Assembly (NCBI GenBank): GCA_017861315.1
Contig: JAGFXP010000001.1
Coordinates: forward strand, 1 to 64,000
DNA: 64,000 nt
Direction of reading: 5' to 3'
From: Bacillota bacterium
Lineage (GTDB): Bacteria > Bacillota > Clostridia > Clostridiales > Clostridiaceae
Below the pieces are notes generated by a model. That model was given only the letters and a program-made list of their open reading frames with translations. It ran no database searches and was not told the origin of the DNA. The translations under genes were made by a program, and so were the position numbers. This document shows, piece by piece, positions 44,288 to 52,251 of the stretch (within the stretch, counting starts at the first letter, position 1; each line of letters begins with the position of its first letter).

Positions 44288-44325
44288 AATGGCTGCATTA
44301 GAAAATCTAATGCAGCCATTTTATT
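44288..44325. terminator. 15-bp bidirectional terminator
   Basis: AATGGCTGCATTAGA (44288-44302), loop AAA, exact complement (44306-44320), then TTATTTTT. It ends the lipoprotein gene and also overlaps the end of the TetR pseudogene on the other strand. Confidence 0.9.
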
Positions 44326-44872
44326 TTTCTTGTGAAAAATCTTTTGAAATAGGGTTTAAAAACATTTTAATATTGTGTAATGCCTGCTCGCTGACAGAGT
44401 ATGATGATTCCCTCATTGCCCAGTCCAATAAGGTGCCGCGTGATATTCTCAAAAGCAACGAAGATATCTCATCTGCAGAATAATCCGTAATCAATTCTGC
44501 ATCATCCAGCGCGCTTTGCACCAATTTTTTCAGGTGAATATGAAAAGGGCGGGAATCCTCGATTACATGCTTGCCGTGGTTTTTGATCTGCACACGCAAT
44601 ACCTGGGAATAAACCTTCGAGCCCAAAGCTTCTGCAGCTGAAGCCTGTTTGGAAATCAAGCTTTTTATTGCATCTATGTTTGAATCGAATTTATTGAAGA
44701 TGAACTCTTTTTTTATATAAGTATCAAATGAAGGGTGAAGCTACATCAGCAGGGCTTCCTTTGATGCAAAATAGTTATAAAAATTCGCGACTGAGATTTG
44801 TGCGTATTTACAGGTATCCGCAATGGAAACATCCTCGTAATCAGCCGTTCTGAAAAGTTCTATATCTAAATT
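44321..44872 (-). pseudogene. Decayed TetR-family regulator
   Basis: On the minus strand the frame reads a TetR helix-turn-helix, ELFRTADYEDVSIADTCKYA then QISVANFYNYFASKEALLM, but the next codon is a TAG (44743-44741). Beyond it the same frame goes on for 139 codons of a typical TetR ligand-binding part. The front is also missing: about 15 residues and the start codon are replaced by the terminator of the LysR gene. So two lesions, a 5' truncation and a nonsense codon, mark it as dead. No target gene remains beside it. Confidence 0.8.
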
Positions 44873-44919
44873 AAAAACAGAATGGCCTCAGCCCTATACT
44901 TAATAGGGCTGGGGCCATT
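44870..44919 (-). terminator. Terminator of the LysR gene
   Basis: A 17-bp stem with one G-U pair (44881-44897 with 44903-44919). On the minus strand it is followed by CTGTTTTTAATTT. Its T-run merges into the truncated front of the TetR remnant. Confidence 0.85.
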
Positions 44920-44961
44920 TGGCTATTTTCGGATTCTCTTTAGAAAGCCACTGCATCAGGT

Positions 44962-45849
44962 TTAAACCGATTTAATCCATTGAGCAACGTATTTTACGAA
45001 TACTTTAAGAGCCGGCGATACGTTTGCATTTTTTGGTATCGCCAGATGGATTTTCCTTTCTATTGTCGGGGTCATTTCTATGATGGAAATACCTTCTTCG
45101 ATGTTCATAGAATTGGCAACACTGGATGAAAGAACTGTAACTCCGAGATTCTCGCGGGCCAGGCCAAGCATTGTTTTAACGGAAGAGCAGGTCATAAATA
45201 TTTTTGGATTAAAGTTTTCAGCCTGGCAAGCTTTGATGAAATCGTGGTGATGGCCGGATGAAAGAGGGGTGATAATAAACTTCTCTTTTTTTAAGTCCCT
45301 AAGGTGGATCACCTTTTGGGAAGCCAGCGGATTCTGGGTACTCGCAAGGAGAACCATTTTGTCGGTGTATAGAGGAAAATACTGAAAAGGGGTATCGGCA
45401 TTTGCATGTTGGACCAGGGCTGTATCAAGCTTGGAGTCGGAGAGCAATTCCAAAAGCTTATCATCCTGATCTTCTATAAGTGTGAGCTTCACGCCCGGGA
45501 AATCCCTGTTGAAAGATGCCAGCAGCTTTGGAATCGGGTAGTGGCCAACAACAGGTATTATGCCTATGGTGAGGTTGCCTTTGTCAACTGACACATATTC
45601 CTGGATGCATTGGTGTGCAGCATTCACCTCGTTCATTATGCTCATTGCATGAATAACAAACTCCTGGCCCACTGAGGAAAGGTAGACTGATCTGGTTGTT
45701 CTAACGAAAAGGTTTATGCCGAGTTCCTTTTCGAGGGTGCTTATCTGCTGTGAAAGTGATGACTGGGAAACATTGATAGCCTCAGCAGCATGGGTAAAAC
45801 TGCCATATTTTGCTACTGCCAGGACATACTCTAACTGGTGAAGCTGCAT
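44962..45849 (-). CDS. LysR-family transcription regulator
   Basis: A 295-residue regulator. The N-terminal helix-turn-helix (MQLHQLEYVLAVAKYGSFT, then AAEAINVSQSSLSQQI) is followed by a LysR substrate-binding domain from about 90. The start at 45849 has AGGGGG 8 bases upstream. It is divergent from the DASS transporter gene and probably controls it and the CoA-ligase operon, with a small acid or its CoA ester as effector (inference). The family fits CynR/CatM-like regulators in length. Confidence 0.93.
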   Translation of the reverse strand: MQLHQLEYVLAVAKYGSFTHAAEAINVSQSSLSQQISTLEKELGINLFVRTTRSVYLSSVGQEFVIHAMSIMNEVNAAHQCIQEYVSVDKGNLTIGIIPVVGHYPIPKLLASFNRDFPGVKLTLIEDQDDKLLELLSDSKLDTALVQHANADTPFQYFPLYTDKMVLLASTQNPLASQKVIHLRDLKKEKFIITPLSSGHHHDFIKACQAENFNPKIFMTCSSVKTMLGLARENLGVTVLSSSVANSMNIEEGISIIEMTPTIERKIHLAIPKNANVSPALKVFVKYVAQWIKSV

Positions 45850-46105
45850 TTTACAATCCCCCTATATACTTCTGCAATTTGTCTATAACCGATCCAAAAC
45901 GGCCATTAATTGATTGTTTATTTATTGTCAATTTATATTTGATTCAATTTTATCATATCAGAAAATCGAATACAATGAACTGCATTTATTAAATTTTCTG
46001 AATAATCAAATCGGTAATGTGTATTTTACTTAGGGAAATTAGCATGCTAAAGTTAAGCTGTAATTTTGTGTTAGATATTTAACAGGTTAATAAAAAAATT
46101 GACAC

Positions 46106-46120
46106 ATTCCGCGCGGGAAT
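46106..46120 (+). promoter_or_regulatory. Palindromic LysR-type site over the DASS transporter promoter
   Basis: ATTCC-GCGCG-GGAAT fits the T-N11-A pattern of LysR sites. It starts 2 bases after a TTGACA (46099-46104), so it falls inside the promoter. The remainder of the 358-base gap 45850-46207 is AT-rich without genes. Confidence 0.5.
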
Positions 46121-46207
46121 ATGAAAAACAGGTAGGTGATTTTAAAAAGGATTGCACATGTTCTATTTGTAATATTCAACTCAAGAAAAAATAGGGGGTT
46201 AAAGCAA

Positions 46208-47659
46208 ATGAGTGCACAAATGAATTTGAATTCAATAGAGCCTGACTTGAAAGATAAGATAAAAATGGCGCCTTCTTTGAAAAAGGGTATTTGGCTGGTA
46301 GTAGCAGTAGCTGTATATTTTATTATTACAGCATTACCTGCTCCTGAGGGCTTGACACCAGAAGGACAAAAGGCCGTAGCGCTTATGGTCGTTGCGGTCA
46401 TTGCCTGGATAACGGAAATAGTGCCTATAGCAGTATCAGCACTTGTACTTGTATTCATGCAACATCTGATCGGTACAGCACCTATGAAAGTAGCAGTTCA
46501 AAACTTTGCTAATCCAACACTGCTTTTTGTTCTGTCTTCATTCTTCCTGGCTGCTGCCTTGGCTGCCAGTGGTCTTAGCAAAAGGATTTCCATGAAACTG
46601 ACTATTTTATCCAAAGGCAGTCCTAAAAAGGTGGTTTTCTATTTAATGGCTGCAACAGCTGCTCTGTCGACTGTAATTTCAGACGTTCCAGCAGTTGCGG
46701 CATTTGCCCCAATCGCTCTAGCACTTATTGAAAAAAATAAATGCAAACTGGGAGGCAGCAATTTTGCCAAGTCATTGATGATAGGTATAGCATTTGCATC
46801 GTTAATCGGCGGAGTAGCTACACCTGCAGGGTCATCCTTAAACGTATTAAGCCTTTCTCTTTTGAAATCAACGTCAAACATAGACATAACCTTCGCGCAG
46901 TGGGCTGCAGTAGGCATTCCGGTAGTCATTGTAGCGCTTCCATTGGCTTGGAAGCTAATGACCATGGTATTTCCTCCTGAGATGAACCATCTGGTTGGTC
47001 TGGAGGATGTTCATAAGGATTACAAGGAATTAGGTCCTCTATCAAATAAAGAAATTAAATTTCTGGTAATTCTGGTTCTTATGCTTATTACATGGTTTAC
47101 TGAATCAATTCATAAAGTACCACTGCCTATTTCGGCAACTATTGGAGCAGCTTTGTTCTTTTTACCTGGAATCGAATTGCTGAATTGGGAAAATGCAAAA
47201 CAAAGAGTCGGCTGGGATACTATCCTGCTTATAGGAGCAGCCAGTTCCTTAGGAACCACTCTGTGGACCTCCGGAGCTGCAACCTGGGTTGCTAATGCAG
47301 CATTGAGCGGAATAGAAGGTTCATCTTCATTAGTAGTTATTCTTTTCGTAGTGGTATTCACAATACTGATTCATTTGCTGGTTCCTGTTAACCCAGCCAT
47401 TGTATCTGTAATGGTGCCGACACTTGCGGCCTTCGCTGTGTCAATAGGTATGAATCCAGCTTTTCTCGTTATTCCTATGGGATTCACAGTATCTGCAGCT
47501 TTCCTTCTGCCGCTTGACCCTGTGCCTCTCATAACATATACATCTGGTCATTACAAAATGGGAGACTACTTCAAGGCGGGAGTTCCTGTATGCATACTCT
47601 GGACAATCGTAATGACAGCAGCGATGCTTTTGCTTGCAGGACCGTTGGGACTGTTTTAA
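46208..47659 (+). CDS. DASS/SLC13-family anion transporter (carboxylate:Na+ symporter)
   Basis: A 483-residue membrane protein with about eleven helices. Substrate-site motifs are SDVPAVAAFAPIALA near 160 and GGVATPAGSSLNVL near 198 in the first half, and ASSLGTTLWTSGAATWVA near 335 with VNPAIVSVMVPTLAAF near 395 in the second. The family carries di- and tricarboxylates, sulfate or related anions. ATG 46208 follows TAGGGGG; a longer frame to 46136 lacks a site. Because a CoA ligase/CoA transferase/hydroxylase operon follows, it probably imports that pathway's acid. Its substrate cannot be read from sequence. Confidence 0.9.
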   Translation: MSAQMNLNSIEPDLKDKIKMAPSLKKGIWLVVAVAVYFIITALPAPEGLTPEGQKAVALMVVAVIAWITEIVPIAVSALVLVFMQHLIGTAPMKVAVQNFANPTLLFVLSSFFLAAALAASGLSKRISMKLTILSKGSPKKVVFYLMAATAALSTVISDVPAVAAFAPIALALIEKNKCKLGGSNFAKSLMIGIAFASLIGGVATPAGSSLNVLSLSLLKSTSNIDITFAQWAAVGIPVVIVALPLAWKLMTMVFPPEMNHLVGLEDVHKDYKELGPLSNKEIKFLVILVLMLITWFTESIHKVPLPISATIGAALFFLPGIELLNWENAKQRVGWDTILLIGAASSLGTTLWTSGAATWVANAALSGIEGSSSLVVILFVVVFTILIHLLVPVNPAIVSVMVPTLAAFAVSIGMNPAFLVIPMGFTVSAAFLLPLDPVPLITYTSGHYKMGDYFKAGVPVCILWTIVMTAAMLLLAGPLGLF

Positions 47660-47690
47660 TTGAATAATAATTAGAAAATTGGATTCAAGT

Positions 47691-47735
47691 CTGGGAAAGT
47701 GAATAAATCAAAAAATGATATATGAACTTTCCCAG
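47691..47735. repeat. 10-bp inverted repeat ahead of the CoA-ligase operon
   Basis: CTGGGAAAGT (47691-47700) and ACTTTCCCAG (47726-47735), 25 bases apart, in the gap between the DASS gene and the ligase. It may be an operator or a weak terminator; no T-run follows. Confidence 0.45.
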
Positions 47736-47843
47736 GAATATCGAAATGATACGACTTAATCACTGGATAAGAAAAGGATCAAATGCTCTCTTCGGCTGCT
47801 TTTTAAAATAACATTTGCTTGAAAGAGGGAGAGGTGTTGAAGA

Positions 47844-49193
47844 GTGACGATGACAGGAGTTCATCAAACTTCAAATATTCAATACAATTACTGGTCTGTG
47901 GCAGAGCTGATGCCAAAGGATGAGATTAAAAAGCTGCAGCTCTGCAGGTTGAAAGAACAAGTCAACTACTTGTGGGAAAATAGCCCGTTTTATCGCGATA
48001 AGTGGGAAAAGAGCAATTTTTATCCAGACAAAATCAGTGCTATCGAGGATATTAAACAGATTCCTATCCTAAGCAAAGAAGAAATCCGTATCAGTCAGAA
48101 GGAAGATCCTCCTTTTGGAATGATGAAAATGCCCGGTCGAGGGCCAATCAACAGAGTAGCAATGACCTCAGGTACAACTGGCGAACCAGTTCTGATACCT
48201 TTTACAAAAGAGGATTATTTCGGAGTATTCTGCGAAGGAGGAGTTCGTGGTCTATGGGCCGCAGGAGTGAGGAAGGAAGATGTTGTGCATGCAGCATACG
48301 GATTCTTACCGTTTGTTGGATTAGCTGGCGTTTACGATGCAGCCGAACACTTCATTGGGTCTTTAGTAATCCCAGGAGGTGTATGGGACAGTTTGACCCG
48401 GCTCAAAATGATTAAAAAATTCAAGGTCACAGTATTGATGGGGACACCTACATATCTTCTGCATCTGGCTTCTGTTGCGGCGGAGAATGGCATCGACACC
48501 TGCAAGCTCGGCATAAGGCGTGTACTGACAACAGGTGAATGTGGCAGCGCATCAGTGGCTAATACAGGGCTGCGGCTCCAAAAAGCTTGGGGATGCAAAG
48601 TATACGACTTTTCAGGAACCCAGGAATCAAATTACATCTCATGGACATGCGATGAAGGGACGTCACATTTAAACGAAGATTTAATTTACTGTGAAATACT
48701 CAACCCTGAAACAAATGAACCGGTTGGACCCGGTGAACCAGGAAAACTCGTAATTACCGATCTTGTGCAAAAAACACATCCAGTAATCAGGTTTGAAACT
48801 GGCGATATTGTGGGTGGCATAGACTCGGAGTCAAAATGCGCCTGTGGAAGGAATCTTAGCATATTGAAAGGATATTCAGGACGAGTCGGAGATATCATCA
48901 AAGTAAAGGGAGTATGTGTTTCAGTAAGCGGAATTGAAAATGTGCTGAGGGGGATGGAGAGCTGTTCCGATAATTATGAGTATATGGCGTTAAATGACGG
49001 TGAGAAGGACAAGATTTTGGTCCGGTTAGAACCTAGGAAAGACATAGAGCCTGGTTGCTGGGATGGTGTCCGAAGAAAAGTATCAGAGGCGCTCAGGGAA
49101 TCTTTTATGATCAATATGGACGTGGAAGTAATACCACCGGGTTCGCTGCCTGTATTTGACTTGAAAGCAAAACGGTTCAGGGACATCAGATAG
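47844..49193 (+). CDS. Phenylacetate-CoA ligase family (PaaK-like) acyl-CoA synthetase
   Basis: A 449-residue AMP-forming ligase. The P-loop-like motif is AMTSGTTGEPVLIP near residue 110, followed by VLTTGECGSASVA near 227, YDFSGTQESNYISW near 252 and a PaaK-type C-terminal domain with LKGYSGRVGDIIKVKGV near 345. It would activate a carboxylic acid as a CoA thioester with ATP. GTG 47844 has GAGGTG 7 bases upstream; ATG 47850 is an alternative. It heads the operon with a CoA transferase and a molybdenum hydroxylase, as in pathways that hydroxylate or reduce an aryl- or heteroaryl-CoA. The acid itself is not known. Confidence 0.88.
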   Translation: MTMTGVHQTSNIQYNYWSVAELMPKDEIKKLQLCRLKEQVNYLWENSPFYRDKWEKSNFYPDKISAIEDIKQIPILSKEEIRISQKEDPPFGMMKMPGRGPINRVAMTSGTTGEPVLIPFTKEDYFGVFCEGGVRGLWAAGVRKEDVVHAAYGFLPFVGLAGVYDAAEHFIGSLVIPGGVWDSLTRLKMIKKFKVTVLMGTPTYLLHLASVAAENGIDTCKLGIRRVLTTGECGSASVANTGLRLQKAWGCKVYDFSGTQESNYISWTCDEGTSHLNEDLIYCEILNPETNEPVGPGEPGKLVITDLVQKTHPVIRFETGDIVGGIDSESKCACGRNLSILKGYSGRVGDIIKVKGVCVSVSGIENVLRGMESCSDNYEYMALNDGEKDKILVRLEPRKDIEPGCWDGVRRKVSEALRESFMINMDVEVIPPGSLPVFDLKAKRFRDIR

Positions 49194-49246
49194 GGATTTG
49201 TTTCATTCAACAACACACTAAATATAATTTGAAAGCGGTGAAAATA

Positions 49247-50836
49247 ATGGCAAAAGTAATTTCTGCACAGCAATCAGCTGAGCTGATCAAGGACGGTGCA
49301 ACGGTAGCATGGACAACCGCAGGTTTATGCAGCTTTTGCGAAGAGGTGGCGTCAGCAGTTGAGGCGAGATTCCTCGAAACAGGGCATCCTAAGAACATCA
49401 CGCTTACACACAGCTGCGGCTGTGGAGATCACAAAACAAGAGGCATGAACCATTTCGGCCATGAAGGGCTTGCTAAGAAGAGCATAGCCGGGCATATAGG
49501 TGAGGCACCTGCGCTGGGCAAACTGGTAGCCGATAACAAAGTCGAGTGCCACCTTCTTCCGCAAGGAGTTCTTACTCATCTTTGGAGGCAGATGGCGGGA
49601 AAAAAAATCGGAGTAATCACAAAAGTTGGGTTAGGAACCTTTGCAGACCCAAGACTAGAGGGTGGTGCAGTAAACAGTATAACCGATAAAAATGAAAGGG
49701 TTAAGCTTATAGATTTCGAAGGTGAGGAGTATTTGTACTACAGACCTTTCGGCATTGACGTAGCAGTTATCCGCGGATCCACGGCAGACGAAAGAGGCAA
49801 TATGACCATGGATAGGGAAGCATTGTTCCTGGAAGCCCTTTCCCTGGCCACTGCTGTAAAAAACAATGGCGGCATTGTTATAGCGCAAGTTGAATATTTA
49901 GCAAAACCCGGAACACTTCATCCAAAGCAGGTAAAAGTACCTGGCGTATTGGTGGATTATGTAGTGCTATCTAAACCGGAAAACCATATGCAAACTAAGA
50001 AAACCATATACAACCCTGCACTTTCCGGAGACAGTAAAGTTCCCATGGGCAATATACCGCCTGTTCCTCTTGACGAACGTAAAATCATTGCAAGAAGGGC
50101 AGCTATGGAATTAAGCCCGAACAGCACACTGAATCTGGGCATTGGTATGCCGGATGGTGTTGGAAGCGTAGCTGCAGAAGAAGGTATCTCTGAAATGCTC
50201 ACAATGACAACGGAGTTAGGCAACTTTGGAGGTATGCCGGCTGGCGGTCTTGATTTTCCTGCAACTTATAATTCTGAATGCACGATTGACCATCCGTATA
50301 TGTTTGACTTCTATGACGGTGGCGGACTTGATGCATGCGTACTGGGGCTTGCCCAAACAGATAGAGAAGGTAATTTGAATGTTAGCAAGTTTGGACCGAA
50401 GGTTGTAGGCCCTGGCGGTTTCATCAATATCTCAAGCAGTGCCAAAAAGGTAATTTTTGTTGGTACATTAACTGCAGGAGCTGAATATGAGATTAAGGAT
50501 GGAACAATAAAAATTACCAAAGAGGGTGACATCAAAAAGTTTGTAAATAAAGTAGATCAGATCACCTTCAGCGGTTCTTATGCTTCCAAGGCTGGAAAAA
50601 AAGTTGTGTATGTAACAGAACGGGCTGTATTCGAATTAGAGGACGGTGAGTTGACTCTTGTTGAGATAGCACCAGGTCTGGAACTTGAAAAAGACGTTAT
50701 AGCTGCAATGGAATTCATACCAAGAATTTCTCCTGATTTAAAAGAAATGCCGAAAGAAATATTTGAACCAGACTGGGGGGAACTCAAGAAAATCATGGAG
50801 AGCAAAATAAAAAACAAAGATAAAAGGGGGAATTAA
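49247..50836 (+). CDS. Acyl-CoA:acetate/propionate CoA-transferase (family I, Pct-like)
   Basis: A 529-residue family I CoA transferase with alpha- and beta-like halves fused, as in propionate CoA-transferase. The catalytic Glu lies in TTELGNFGGMPAGGLDF (Glu323), and NLGIGMPDGV near 304 helps form the CoA site. An N-terminal Cys pair (HSCGCGDHK) is seen near residue 56. ATG 49247 is chosen because the family starts AKVISAQQSAELIKDG. It would move CoA from acetyl- or a product acyl-CoA to the pathway acid and so save ATP, giving the operon a second activation route beside the ligase. Confidence 0.92.
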   Translation: MAKVISAQQSAELIKDGATVAWTTAGLCSFCEEVASAVEARFLETGHPKNITLTHSCGCGDHKTRGMNHFGHEGLAKKSIAGHIGEAPALGKLVADNKVECHLLPQGVLTHLWRQMAGKKIGVITKVGLGTFADPRLEGGAVNSITDKNERVKLIDFEGEEYLYYRPFGIDVAVIRGSTADERGNMTMDREALFLEALSLATAVKNNGGIVIAQVEYLAKPGTLHPKQVKVPGVLVDYVVLSKPENHMQTKKTIYNPALSGDSKVPMGNIPPVPLDERKIIARRAAMELSPNSTLNLGIGMPDGVGSVAAEEGISEMLTMTTELGNFGGMPAGGLDFPATYNSECTIDHPYMFDFYDGGGLDACVLGLAQTDREGNLNVSKFGPKVVGPGGFINISSSAKKVIFVGTLTAGAEYEIKDGTIKITKEGDIKKFVNKVDQITFSGSYASKAGKKVVYVTERAVFELEDGELTLVEIAPGLELEKDVIAAMEFIPRISPDLKEMPKEIFEPDWGELKKIMESKIKNKDKRGN

Positions 50837-50837
50837 A

Positions 50838-51707
50838 GTGTATTTACCAGATTTTGATTATTACGCGCCTGATAGTGTTGCTGAAGCTTGTCAACTGCTA
50901 TCACAGTTTGGTGACAGTGCTAAAGTGCTTTGTGGAGGGACCGACCTTATACCAAAAATGAAACATGAATTAATATCGCCAAAAGTTATGATCTCCATTA
51001 AGAAAATCCCAGACTTGAAAAAAATAGAATATATACCAGGGAAAGGTGTTGTTATAGGAGCCACATCAACACACAACGATGTAGTTTTCTCAGAAGTTAT
51101 GCAGGGGAAATATTTATCAGTATCAAATGCAGCTGGAACAATGGCAGCTAACCAGGTTCGGCATATAGGTACCGTTGGAGGGAATATCGTTAGTGCTGTT
51201 CCATCTGCAGATATGGCGCCAATTCTGATTGCTCTCAACGCAAACGCTACAATAGTTGGCCCAGATGCTGAACGTACTCTTCCTTTAGAGGATGTGTTCA
51301 CCGGCCCGAGCAGGACAGTTTTAGCAAAAAACGAAATTCTGACTGAAGTTGTAATACCAGACCAGAAGATGACAGGGAGCACTTATTTCAAATTTGCTCT
51401 TCGTAAAGCCGGTGCTTTGGCAGTAGTCGGTGTTGCTGCAGCTGTTCAAGTTGAAGATGGAATTATGAAGGATGTTCGTGTGGCCTTGGGCGCAGTTGCT
51501 CCTACACCTATGAGAGCAAAGAAGACTGAGGAATTCCTGAAGGGTAAAAAAATAACTGAAGAATTATTAGAGGAAGCAGGGAAGATAGCTTGTACGGAAT
51601 GCAAACCTATCAGCGATTTCAGGGCATCAGAAGAATACCGAAGGGACCTGGTGCGCATATATGTAAAACGAGCATTGAAAAGAGCAATTGATAGAGGGCA
51701 CATATAA
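50838..51707 (+). CDS. Molybdenum hydroxylase FAD subunit, operon 2
   Basis: A 289-residue CoxM/HcrB-like flavoprotein. The FAD motifs are VLCGGTDLIPKM near 36 and GTVGGNIVSAVPSADMAPIL near 113. It lacks the extra Cys-rich 4Fe-4S loop of true 4-hydroxybenzoyl-CoA reductase beta subunits, so reduction of that kind is not supported. The C-terminal domain carries RASEEYRRDLVRIYVKRAL. GTG 50838 starts 1 base after the CoA transferase stop, with AAAGGGGG upstream. The order is FAD, FeS, Mo subunit, as in operon 1, but sequence and base composition differ clearly. Confidence 0.92.
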   Translation: MYLPDFDYYAPDSVAEACQLLSQFGDSAKVLCGGTDLIPKMKHELISPKVMISIKKIPDLKKIEYIPGKGVVIGATSTHNDVVFSEVMQGKYLSVSNAAGTMAANQVRHIGTVGGNIVSAVPSADMAPILIALNANATIVGPDAERTLPLEDVFTGPSRTVLAKNEILTEVVIPDQKMTGSTYFKFALRKAGALAVVGVAAAVQVEDGIMKDVRVALGAVAPTPMRAKKTEEFLKGKKITEELLEEAGKIACTECKPISDFRASEEYRRDLVRIYVKRALKRAIDRGHI

Positions 51708-51723
51708 GAAAGGGGTGGTTATA

Positions 51724-52230
51724 TTGTCTAATTTTATAACTGACAATCAAGGTGTAAAGCGTTACCTAGTTACAATAAAAGTTAATGGCATGGAATATAC
51801 AAAGGTGGTTAAAGCAAATACACTGCTGGTAAATTTCTTGCGTGAAGAATTGGACCTTACAGGTACTAAAAAAGGATGTGAATTGGGCGACTGCGGATCA
51901 TGTACTGTACTACTTAATGATAAGCCTGTTAATTCCTGCTTAATCCTGGCTATTGAAGCTGATGGTATGAGTGTTACGACTATAGAAGGCGTTGCATCCA
52001 CTTCAAATATGGATATAATACAGGATAAGTTTCTGGAATATGGTGCTATCCAGTGCGGGTACTGTTCTGCAGGCATGATTTTGTCAGCAAAAGCTTTGTT
52101 GACTAAAAATCCAAAGCCTACAGAAGATGAAGTGCGTGGGGCGATTTCAGGTAATCTATGCCGCTGCACGGGATATATCAATATCATTAAAGCTATAATG
52201 GCTGCATCCGGACAAGAGGTATCTAATTAA
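51724..52230 (+). CDS. Molybdenum hydroxylase 2Fe-2S subunit, operon 2
   Basis: A 168-residue subunit with both 2Fe-2S motifs: GCELGDCGSCTV and distant NSC, then QCGYCSAGM with GNLCRCTGY. The TTG at 51724 is taken as start because AAGGGGTGG lies just upstream; a frame from 51688 would overlap the FAD gene by 20 bases. The C-terminal helix bundle is complete. It passes electrons from the molybdenum centre to the FAD subunit. Confidence 0.92.
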   Translation: MSNFITDNQGVKRYLVTIKVNGMEYTKVVKANTLLVNFLREELDLTGTKKGCELGDCGSCTVLLNDKPVNSCLILAIEADGMSVTTIEGVASTSNMDIIQDKFLEYGAIQCGYCSAGMILSAKALLTKNPKPTEDEVRGAISGNLCRCTGYINIIKAIMAASGQEVSN

Positions 52231-52251
52231 ATATTAAAGGGGGTAGAAAAA

